A DNA stretch of 6,823 nt from positions 1-6,823 of the forward strand of contig CAKZKV010000345.1 of NCBI GenBank assembly GCA_937124505.1. The letters run 5' to 3'. How positions within the stretch are numbered: position 1 is the stretch's first letter; each line of letters starts with the position of its first letter. Source of the DNA: an uncultured Alphaproteobacteria bacterium (GTDB lineage Bacteria > Pseudomonadota > Alphaproteobacteria > Micavibrionales > Micavibrionaceae). A program made the position numbers and the translations under genes. Of this stretch, positions 1 to 4,692 are shown piece by piece. The notes under the pieces were generated by a model, which saw only the letters and a list, made by a program, of their open reading frames with translations, did no database searches and was not told the DNA's origin.

Positions 1-978
1 AATAAAGTGCCGAATATTGATAAAGCCATCATTTCAACCCACTGTCATAATGATCTGGGGCTGGCGGTGGCCAACTCTCTGGCGGGGGTCAAGGCCGGGG
101 GGCGGCAAATTGAATGTACAATCAACGGGATAGGGGAGCGCGCCGGAAACGCCGCTTTAGAAGAAGTGGTTATGGCCTTGAAAGTGCGAAATGATTTGAT
201 GCCCTACGGCACAAATATTGATACGACGATGATTACCAAGATGTCGCGTACTCTGTCCACGACCATAGGATTTAACGTTCAGCCGAATAAAGCGATTGTC
301 GGAGCAAACGCCTTTGCCCATGAAAGCGGCATTCATCAGGACGGTGTGTTGAAGCACGCGGAAACCTATGAGATCATGACGCCGGAATCTGTGGGGCTGA
401 CAAAATCCAATTTAGTTTTAGGAAAACATTCCGGGCGCCATGCTCTGAAAGAAAAGCTGAAAGAACTGGGTTATGAACTGGGAGATAACGCCTTTCAGGA
501 CTTGTTTGCTCGTTTCAAGAAACTGGCGGATCAGAAAAAAGAGCTGCATGATGATGATATCATTGCCTTAATTGAAGATGAGGTCGCGACCGAGCATGAT
601 AAAATCCAGTTCGTTGGTCTGCAGGTGCAGGCTGGCACGAAAGGGCCGCAAATCGCTGAACTGACTCTTGAGATTGAAGGAGAAGAAAAAACAGTTCAAA
701 CGGAAGGCAACGGCCCGGTGGATGCCATCTTCAAGGCTATTCGGGAGGCTTGTCCGCACGAAGGCGCCACGTTGCAACTGTATCAGGTGCATGCCGTGAC
801 AGGCGGCACGGATGCGCAGGCGGAAGTGACCGTGCGTCTGGAAGAAGACGGGAAAACTGTGAACGGGCAGGGGGCGGACGCAGATACGCTGGTCGCCTCC
901 GCACGGGCCTACATTCATGCGCTCAACAAGCTGATGACCAAGCGTTCCAAAACAAAGCCTATGGACGCAGCAGTGTAG
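1..978 (+). CDS. leuA: 2-isopropylmalate synthase, C-terminal part (5' end outside window)
   Basis: LeuA condenses acetyl-CoA with 2-oxoisovalerate, the first committed step of leucine synthesis, in the cytoplasm. The reading frame is open from the first base, so about 325 C-terminal residues of a protein normally near 510-520 are present. The second family signature is visible: STHCHNDLG at residues 12-20 supplies the two metal-binding histidines, followed by ECTINGIGERAGN and LEEVVMAL. HESGIHQDGV at 107-116 is the conserved catalytic histidine segment, and LGKHSGRHAL closes the linker. From about residue 201 (KIQFVGLQVQ) to about 310 lies the leucine-binding regulatory domain, so the enzyme should be feedback-inhibited. 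It ends in TAG at 976-978. No terminator hairpin is apparent after the stop. The apparent GTG start at 7 is internal to the gene. Confidence 0.96.
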   Translation, partial: NKVPNIDKAIISTHCHNDLGLAVANSLAGVKAGGRQIECTINGIGERAGNAALEEVVMALKVRNDLMPYGTNIDTTMITKMSRTLSTTIGFNVQPNKAIVGANAFAHESGIHQDGVLKHAETYEIMTPESVGLTKSNLVLGKHSGRHALKEKLKELGYELGDNAFQDLFARFKKLADQKKELHDDDIIALIEDEVATEHDKIQFVGLQVQAGTKGPQIAELTLEIEGEEKTVQTEGNGPVDAIFKAIREACPHEGATLQLYQVHAVTGGTDAQAEVTVRLEEDGKTVNGQGADADTLVASARAYIHALNKLMTKRSKTKPMDAAV

Positions 979-1003
979 AGTTTACGTGATGTACTTCTCC
1001 GGT

Positions 1004-1035
1004 CGTAACTGTAAATAATCTTGCTATAAGTTACG
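1004..1035. promoter_or_regulatory. Inverted repeat just before the nucleotidyltransferase-like gene
   Basis: CGTAACT (1004-1010) and AGTTACG (1029-1035) are perfect 7-base inverted arms with an 18-base spacer. The right arm ends two bases before the first ATG at 1038. A -10-like TATAAG (1025-1030) sits between and into the arms, but no good -35 accompanies it. It could be an operator or a weak mRNA stem that hides the start. There is no T-run, so it is not a leuA terminator of the usual type. The function is inferred only from position. Confidence 0.3.
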
Positions 1036-1037
1036 CC

Positions 1038-1427
1038 ATGCATATGGATCAATTTATGAAGAAATATGGTTGCTCCGAAAAAAGACGGTATTTGATCGGT
1101 CTTTTGAACGATGAGTTAGTGGCCATTAAAGAAAAAGGCTGGAGTTTTCGTGCTTATATTTTTGGAAGTATGGTTAATTCTGAAACAGAAAATCCAAATG
1201 ATGTCGATTGTCTTTTATCTATTCATAATCCGATGATGGACGGAATCTGGGAACCTGGAAATTGTTCTAATGAATTACATTTCTGGCCATCCTTCATACG
1301 CTTTGATCCAGAGCTTTTTTATTCAACTTGCCGTGAGCTTCCTGAAATGATTGAGAAATTTAATCGGCTTTGTATAAAAACGGACGAAAATATTCAAATC
1401 TCCCTAAAGGAATGCGTAGAAATTTAA
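1038..1427 (+). CDS. Small nucleotidyltransferase-fold protein (function unknown)
   Basis: The 129-residue product carries the DNA polymerase beta-superfamily nucleotidyltransferase signature: FGS at 42-44, ten residues, then DVD at 55-57 (G-S-x10-D-x-D). The two aspartates would bind the metal ions. A third carboxylate is not obvious; E79 or D90 are candidates. The overall look (R-R-Y-L near 16-19, GS motif, PNDVD) resembles small uncharacterised proteins of the DUF6932 type more than classical MNT antitoxins. No HEPN partner, membrane segment or signal peptide is visible. Start choice is uncertain: ATGs at 1038, 1044 and 1056 are all in frame and none has a clear Shine-Dalgarno sequence. 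The gene is AT-rich compared with leuA. It lies 59 bases after leuA and 61 bases before parD, which has its own promoter, so it is probably a separate unit. The substrate is unknown. Confidence 0.6.
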   Translation: MHMDQFMKKYGCSEKRRYLIGLLNDELVAIKEKGWSFRAYIFGSMVNSETENPNDVDCLLSIHNPMMDGIWEPGNCSNELHFWPSFIRFDPELFYSTCRELPEMIEKFNRLCIKTDENIQISLKECVEI

Positions 1428-1432
1428 ATACA

Positions 1433-1459
1433 TATACAAAGATTGATAATGTTTGTATA
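1433..1459. promoter_or_regulatory. Palindromic operator candidate overlapping the parDE promoter
   Basis: TATACAAA (1433-1440) and TTTGTATA (1452-1459) are perfect 8-base inverted arms. The inner ATT (1442-1444) and AAT (1448-1450) share the same centre at 1446, so 11 of 13 symmetric pairs match. The site covers the -35 and reaches into the -10. ParD-family antitoxins bind such palindromes through a ribbon-helix-helix domain and repress their own operon, with ParE as co-repressor. That this site is the ParD operator is inference from placement and symmetry. Confidence 0.6.
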
Positions 1460-1461
1460 AT
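1433..1461 (+). promoter_or_regulatory. Candidate sigma-70 promoter of the parDE operon
   Basis: A perfect -10 hexamer TATAAT lies at 1456-1461, 17 bases after a weaker -35 TATACA (1433-1438, four of six matches to TTGACA). Transcription would start near 1468, leaving a leader of about 20 bases that contains the parD ribosome-binding site GAGG (1478-1481). The spacing and position directly before parD support the call. Confidence 0.65.
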
Positions 1462-1488
1462 GAATAGGGTCAATTATGAGGTAACATC

Positions 1489-1746
1489 ATGCACGTATCT
1501 TTAACGCCGGAGCTTGAAGACATTATTAAAAATAAAGTTGAATCAGGGCTTTATAATAATGCCAGTGAAGTTATTCGTGAGGCTCTGCGCTTTATGGAGA
1601 TGAATCAGGATATCGTTATGCAGATGAAACTGGATCGTTTGCGTATGCATTTGCAAACAGGTGAAAACGAGATTGCAAACGCTCAGGGCTCTACGTTGGA
1701 AAACAAAGAAGATGTGTCCTCTTTCTTTGATGGTATTCGTTCATAA
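1489..1746 (+). CDS. parD: ParD-family antitoxin (ribbon-helix-helix)
   Basis: This 85-residue protein is the antitoxin of a type II toxin-antitoxin pair. It should neutralise the ParE toxin encoded next to it and repress the operon. The N-terminal 40 residues form a typical ParD ribbon-helix-helix: the strand HVSLTPELED, then a helix, then the turn GLYNNASEVIREALRFME (residues 20-37). The C-terminal half, rich in charged residues with a short FFDGIR end, is the expected toxin-binding region. The length matches the family (about 80-95). GAGG at 1478-1481 lies seven bases before ATG 1489, which settles the start. The stop TAA overlaps the parE ATG by one base, indicating translational coupling. 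The gene is AT-rich, as is common for mobile toxin-antitoxin cassettes. Confidence 0.92.
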   Translation: MHVSLTPELEDIIKNKVESGLYNNASEVIREALRFMEMNQDIVMQMKLDRLRMHLQTGENEIANAQGSTLENKEDVSSFFDGIRS

Positions 1747-2045
1747 TGTCTAAATATCGCATTGTTGTTTCCCCGCAAGCGCAGCGGGATTTAAAAGATA
1801 TCCGCAGCTATTCATTGCAAAGTTGGGGTGCTAAACAAGCTGATATTTATCTTGGCAAAATAGAAGGTGCTTTTTACGATCTGCTTGAAAATCCTGAAAT
1901 TGGACGAGAACGCAATGACATTAAAACAGGATATCGCAGTATTGTGATTGAAAAACACATTCTGTTTTATAAAATCGAAACATCAGAAAACCGTATCCTC
2001 GGCATTCCGCATGGTCGTATGGACATTCTGAATTATTTTTCCTGA
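1746..2045 (+). CDS. parE: ParE-family toxin (RelE/ParE superfamily)
   Basis: This is the toxin partner of the preceding antitoxin, a 99-residue protein of usual family length. Family features are visible along the chain: the opening strand YRIVVSPQAQRDLKDIRSY (4-22), the helix SWGAKQADIYLGKI, the ENPEIGRER segment (49-57), GYRSIVIEKHILFYKI (62-77) and the closing HGRMDI motif (89-94). Family members act either on DNA gyrase (ParE) or as ribosome-dependent mRNA nucleases (RelE). The sequence looks more like ParE, but the target cannot be read from it. ATG 1746 overlaps the parD stop by one base and has no separate ribosome-binding site, so antitoxin is made first and translation is coupled. 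The reading frame is intact, so the toxin is probably functional. Confidence 0.9.
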   Translation: MSKYRIVVSPQAQRDLKDIRSYSLQSWGAKQADIYLGKIEGAFYDLLENPEIGRERNDIKTGYRSIVIEKHILFYKIETSENRILGIPHGRMDILNYFS

Positions 2046-2070
2046 GAAATTTCAATGAAGAAAGTGAATA

Positions 2071-2335
2071 GTGGATCTGTCGGGAGAGTTTTCGAACTCT
2101 GTCTTCGAGGTTCTGGATGATTGGGAAGCACAGCTAAAGCCGATTGAGCACGAATTGCCGGGGATGGAGCCATGCCCCATCTCCAGCATCAAGTCCCTGA
2201 CAAAAGCACAACCCGCTTTCGCCAGTGTAGTCGGCAAACCGTCTCGCCGCAGGAAAGCCAAAACCCCGCTGCCGTTTTCCCTGCGCCTGAGCACTGAGGA
2301 ACGGGAACGGCTGGAACATGCGGCGGGGGATTATT
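2071..2335 (+). pseudogene. Remnant of a MobC-like mobilisation protein gene
   Basis: The + frame from GTG 2071 encodes about 88 residues. The basic stretch GKPSRRRKAKTPLPFSLRLS, followed by TEERERLEHAAGD, resembles the ribbon-helix-helix start of short MobC-like relaxosome accessory proteins of alphaproteobacterial plasmids and integrative elements. Those proteins normally continue with a helix resembling GxYIRxxLL. Here that helix is missing: after AAGD (near 2332) the frame runs antisense through the convergent surface-protein gene ending at 2336. The gene therefore looks cut off at its 3' side. The GTG has no convincing ribosome-binding site, so the true N-terminus is also doubtful. The segment is visibly richer in G+C than the preceding toxin-antitoxin genes. 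It contains a small stem, AGAGTT-TTCG-AACTCT (2085-2100), without a T-run. The family call is from motif memory and could be wrong. Confidence 0.4.
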
Positions 2336-3052
2336 TTAGACAACTGGGGCAGGTGTATTTGCATCCTGCGCAGATGCAGTCGAGGGCGCATCTGTATCTT
2401 TGTTACGGCCTCTCGCAGCACCGAGTCCGGCAAGTCCGATGCCGATTAAAGCAAGTGTTGCCGGGACGGGGACGGCTGGCGTCGTGACTTCGTGAAATTC
2501 CGTAATGGTTGCACCTGCCATATTATAATCACTGAACAGGAAGAAAACGTCACGTACGGAGTAGGCATTGAAATCCATTATGCCTGGAATCAAGGCATCG
2601 CTGTCTAATGCTGTTTGGGTCGGGTCTTCAAACGTGATCTCGACATGATCAAGGGCGGGCAGACCTGAGGATAAAAAAGCCAGAGGATCCATTGCATCAA
2701 TAAAAATAGTGTCAGGATAAGACGTTGCCTCATCGTTTATGATGGTAATATCGGCATTCATATCGAAAATTGTATGTGGGCCGATATTATACGCAATGGA
2801 GGCCGCATGGTCATATCGCCCCAAAGCATCATTTCCAAACTCACTATCTGGCGTTTTAAGATCAATGGAAAGCTGAAAATCAATCAGATCACCGGGTTGA
2901 AAGTCACCTTGAATGGCTGGTGTGGCCCAGTCTACTGTGGCGGTTCCTTGATAGTCGATCAGTCCTGCTTGTGCTTCGGGAACAGGCGTGAGAATGAGTG
3001 CTGTTGCTGCTGTGGCTGCTAATGCTGTTGTGGTTAAAAAATCTGCTTTCAT
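2336..3052 (-). CDS. Secreted protein with VPxP-type exosortase sorting signal (copy 1)
   Basis: This 238-residue exported protein is probably anchored or processed by an exosortase. Residues 1-29 are a signal peptide with an A-Q-A cleavage site before GLIDY. The mature domain (about 30-190) is acidic, beta-rich in appearance and of unknown function. It has no recognised catalytic motif. At 194-197 VPVP precedes a 16-residue hydrophobic segment (ATLALIGIGLAGLGAA) and a basic cluster RGRNK, the three parts of a PEP-CTERM-like signal. The variant is closer to VPLPA-CTERM than to VPEP. A 20-residue acidic/Ala/Pro tail follows, which is unusual. The start is fixed by AGAGGAG (3059-3065), six bases upstream of ATG. 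It is a diverged tandem paralogue of the gene at 3309-4070, sharing FQPGD, GRYD, DPLAF, GLP and SDAL. No terminator is seen after its stop. Confidence 0.85.
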   Translation of the reverse strand: MKADFLTTTALAATAATALILTPVPEAQAGLIDYQGTATVDWATPAIQGDFQPGDLIDFQLSIDLKTPDSEFGNDALGRYDHAASIAYNIGPHTIFDMNADITIINDEATSYPDTIFIDAMDPLAFLSSGLPALDHVEITFEDPTQTALDSDALIPGIMDFNAYSVRDVFFLFSDYNMAGATITEFHEVTTPAVPVPATLALIGIGLAGLGAARGRNKDTDAPSTASAQDANTPAPVV

Positions 3053-3118
3053 AATATACTCCTCTTTTAAAATTGTTTAAAAAACCTGATTAGTTTTTAA
3101 TTTTGTTTAGTTTTTGGT

Positions 3119-3147
3119 TTTATAAAATAAATAAAATTAAAATACAA
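3119..3147 (-). promoter_or_regulatory. Candidate promoter of PEP-CTERM-like gene copy 1
   Basis: On the - strand, TTGTAT (3147-3142) and TATAAA (3124-3119) are separated by 17 bases. This gives an AT-rich leader of about 60 bases before ATG 3052. The rest of the interval 3148-3248 holds an inverted repeat CTTGA-gctga-TCAAG (3211-3225) upstream of the -35. The low complexity of the region makes chance matches likely, so confidence is moderate. Confidence 0.45.
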
Positions 3148-3240
3148 GTATTCTTACAGAAAATAAAATTTGTCTGAAAATAGATGAAGCAAAACATGCG
3201 GTGGTCGTGTCTTGAGCTGATCAAGGCGGGTGGGGGGATT

Positions 3241-3280
3241 TAAAAATAAACCTGACTCGCTTTTTTCATCGAGTCAGGTT
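3241..3280 (-). terminator. Rho-independent terminator of PEP-CTERM-like gene copy 2
   Basis: A perfect 11-base stem, AACCTGACTCG (3249-3259) with CGAGTCAGGTT (3270-3280), encloses a 10-base loop. On the - strand it is followed by the T-rich run TTTATTTTTA (3250-3241). It begins 28 bases after the stop of the gene at 3309-4070. There is no T-run on the + side, so it works in the - direction and separates the two paralogues into different transcripts. Confidence 0.88.
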
Positions 3281-3308
3281 CAACGGAATTTGTTTTTAAT
3301 AAATTAGC

Positions 3309-4070
3309 TTAAGCAGAAAGGCTTGGGCCATTATCGTCATTTGCAGGAGCCGCAGAGGGAGCCTCTGAATCTTTCTTGCGGCTAGCTGCGAAGCCTAGCC
3401 CGACTATGCCTGCACCTATAAGTAAAGCAGTTCCTGGCTCTGGAACTGCTTTCGTATCAAGGCTTGTCATTTCGGCTCTCATTCTGCCATAATCAGACGG
3501 GTCCGTTGATGGAGAGAATGGAGCGAATGTAAAGTAAAGCTCGTGTCTATCAAAATCAGCCAGGTCGGAATGTGTTGGTAAGGCATCACTAGAGAAAACA
3601 CCCCCTGTATAATCTTCCAGAATAACACTTGCGCTCAGAAGATTCGGAAGGCCATCTTGCTCAAAAGCCAGAGGGTCTTGCGCATTGATCAAAAATCTGT
3701 CGATGGTTGTTGGATACGTGCCAGTGGGGAAATTCAGACTGTCAGGTTGTCCATCCAGAACGGTTATGATCGCATTTTCATCAGAAATAATTCCTGTGGC
3801 TGTGTCGAATGTCATTTGAAGGGAGGCAGGATCATAGCGACCTGCAAAGTCTGGTGCTGCGCTATCTGTTAATCCATCATCAAATGAAAATAAGAAGTTG
3901 ATTTTGTCCCCTGGCTGGAAAACGGTTGCAACATTGCCGCCATCGGTCCATTCTACTTCGGCTGTTCCCTTATATTCGATCAATCCTGCTTCTGCCTCAG
4001 GAACAGGTGTAAAAGTAAGTGCTGTTGCTGTTGCTGCAACTGCTGTTGTTGTTAAAAATGCTGATTTCAT
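3309..4070 (-). CDS. Secreted PEP-CTERM sorting-domain protein (copy 2)
   Basis: This 253-residue exported protein is paralogous to the next gene downstream. The signal peptide (1-28) starts MKSAFLTTTAVAATATALTF and ends E-A-E-A before GLIEY. The mature part shares FQPGD, GRYD, DPLAF, GLP and SDALP with copy 1 but is otherwise strongly diverged, with a Ser/Asp-rich acidic surface and no recognisable catalytic motif. The C-terminal sorting signal is canonical: VPEP at 209-212, an 18-residue hydrophobic segment, then RKK at 231-233. Exosortases are thought to cleave at such motifs in the membrane, delivering proteins to the cell surface or an extracellular matrix. A 20-residue tail beyond RKK is conserved with copy 1. 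GAGGAG (4082-4077), six bases before ATG, fixes the start. A strong terminator follows. No convincing sigma-70 promoter is seen in 4084-4174; TTGACC (4117-4112) lacks a good -10. Confidence 0.88.
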   Translation of the reverse strand: MKSAFLTTTAVAATATALTFTPVPEAEAGLIEYKGTAEVEWTDGGNVATVFQPGDKINFLFSFDDGLTDSAAPDFAGRYDPASLQMTFDTATGIISDENAIITVLDGQPDSLNFPTGTYPTTIDRFLINAQDPLAFEQDGLPNLLSASVILEDYTGGVFSSDALPTHSDLADFDRHELYFTFAPFSPSTDPSDYGRMRAEMTSLDTKAVPEPGTALLIGAGIVGLGFAASRKKDSEAPSAAPANDDNGPSLSA

Positions 4071-4173
4071 AAAAAGCTCCTCTACTTAAATTGTAATATT
4101 AAAAAATGTGTATTTTTATTTTTTCGGTCAATACAGGATCGACTAAAATACGAGCGAAACCTAATATATTTAT

Positions 4174-4208
4174 AAAAAAAATGCTAGTTATTTTTTGTAA
4201 ATAGCATT
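4174..4208 (-). terminator. Candidate terminator of the tRNA-Ala transcript
   Basis: Bases 4180-4190 and 4198-4208 form an 11-pair stem with one mismatch (4187/4201) around a 7-base loop. On the - strand the stem runs into seven T residues (4180-4174). It begins 45 bases after the 3' end of tRNA-Ala and lies before the surface-protein gene at 4070. The stem is AT-rich and therefore weaker than the other terminators here. Confidence 0.6.
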
Positions 4209-4252
4209 GTAATTTGTCTTTTGGTTGAAGAATAAATACAGGAGATAAAAAA

Positions 4253-4328
4253 TGGTGGAGCCGAGCGGTCTCGAACCGCCGACCTCTACAATGCCATTGT
4301 AGCGCTCTACCAGCTGAGCTACGGCCCC
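4253..4328 (-). tRNA. tRNA-Ala, anticodon GGC
   Basis: The 76-base gene on the - strand folds into a full cloverleaf. The acceptor GGGGCCG pairs with CGGCTCC and carries the G3:U70 wobble that marks alanine tRNAs. The D-arm reads GCTCAGCTGGTAGAGC. The anticodon stem CTACA/TGTAG has loop ATGGCAT with anticodon GGC. The T-arm is GGCGGTTCGAGACCGCT, and the 3' ACCA is encoded. It reads GCC (and GCU) codons. It starts 14 bases after the stop of the Fis-type gene, so it is either co-transcribed with it or served by a promoter inside it (a weak TTGCAA-17-TAACTT lies there). No copy of its 3' end, as left by an integrated element, is seen elsewhere in the window. Confidence 0.97.
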
Positions 4329-4342
4329 AACGAAAAAAGAAG

Positions 4343-4615
4343 TTACTCATCTCCCGAGTCTTTTGCAAGCGTTTTCTCCCACTGTTTTATTTTTCTGTAG
4401 ATGGTGGAAGGCGCCACGTTTAAATATACGGCGGCTTTAGGAACATTTCCCTCACAAAGTGCAATGGCATTTGTAATGGCTTCTTTTTCGATTTCGTCGA
4501 GAGGGCGGATAAATTTTTCCAGATTCGCTTTCGAGTTAAGCTGTGTCTGCTCGGAACCTCTATTGTGACCGACGATGTCTGTCAGGATTGTATTTTTATA
4601 TAGATCATCAACCAT
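4343..4615 (-). CDS. Small Fis-type helix-turn-helix protein
   Basis: The 90-residue protein consists of a polar N-terminus of about 35 residues and a Fis-type DNA-binding domain. That domain runs from [18 protein letters not shown] (37-54) to the helix-turn-helix [20 protein letters not shown] (56-75), ending KIKQW. It closely resembles the C-terminal DNA-binding domain of NtrC-type sigma-54 activators, but no receiver or AAA+ domain precedes it. It is therefore a stand-alone DNA-binding protein, perhaps a nucleoid or local regulator. Targets are unknown. The frame could begin at ATG 4666, but that codon lies inside the terminator hairpin of the upstream gene, so ATG 4615 is preferred. No Shine-Dalgarno sequence precedes 4615. 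A 15-base palindrome ATTAAA-aaa-TTTAAT (4623-4637) sits just upstream and might be a control site. The gene ends 14 bases before tRNA-Ala. Confidence 0.8.
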   Translation of the reverse strand: MVDDLYKNTILTDIVGHNRGSEQTQLNSKANLEKFIRPLDEIEKEAITNAIALCEGNVPKAAVYLNVAPSTIYRKIKQWEKTLAKDSGDE

Positions 4616-4651
4616 AAGTAAAATTAAAAAATTTAATGGCCAAGAGCAATG

Positions 4652-4679
4652 AAAAAAGCCCGGCAAGCCGGGCTTTTTT
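4652..4679. terminator. Rho-independent terminator after the Bax-inhibitor-1 gene
   Basis: GCCCGG (4658-4663) and CCGGGC (4668-4673) form a GC stem with a CAAG loop, flanked by A6 (4652-4657) and T8 (4674-4681). It can stop transcription in both directions. It lies about 13 bases after the stop of the gene at 4693-5406, which it serves on the - strand. Any transcript of the Fis-type gene must start within the 36 bases that follow or come from read-through. Confidence 0.92.
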
Positions 4680-4692
4680 TTAATATCTTTTT

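Larger units (their letters stand above)
2336..4070 (-). repeat. Tandem gene duplication of two PEP-CTERM-like surface proteins
   Basis: The two genes lie head to tail with the same layout: a signal peptide ending in PVPEA(Q/E)A-GLI, a matching motif order in the mature domain, and a 45-residue C-terminal block (VPxP, membrane segment, basic cluster, 20-residue tail). Their ribosome-binding sites are also alike (AGAGGAG). Similarity is highest in the first 35 residues and low in the middle, so the duplication is old or the mature domains are under divergent selection. Confidence 0.8.

Noticed and set aside
750..989. 79-codon + frame within leuA
   Set aside because: It is a shifted-frame shadow of the LeuA regulatory domain, arginine-rich and without family motifs.
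2085..2100. AGAGTT-TTCG-AACTCT stem as a parE terminator, or a tRNA T-arm remnant
   Set aside because: There is no T-run after the stem, and no other tRNA parts surround it.
2336..2487. Continuation of the + frame of the mobilisation-like remnant
   Set aside because: It runs antisense through the coding end of the PEP-CTERM-like gene, whose C-terminus matches its paralogue. The + residues after about 2332 have no family resemblance.
4084..4174. Promoter for the second PEP-CTERM-like gene using TTGACC at 4117-4112
   Set aside because: No acceptable -10 lies 16-18 bases downstream. The AT-rich sequence offers several weak alternatives and none stands out.
4099..4368. 89-codon - strand open frame across the tRNA region
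   Set aside because: It reads straight through tRNA-Ala and its terminator and has no protein-family features.
4616..4666. N-terminal extension of the Fis-type protein starting at ATG 4666
   Set aside because: The codon lies inside the GC-rich terminator hairpin of the upstream gene, and the extra residues look like non-coding translation.
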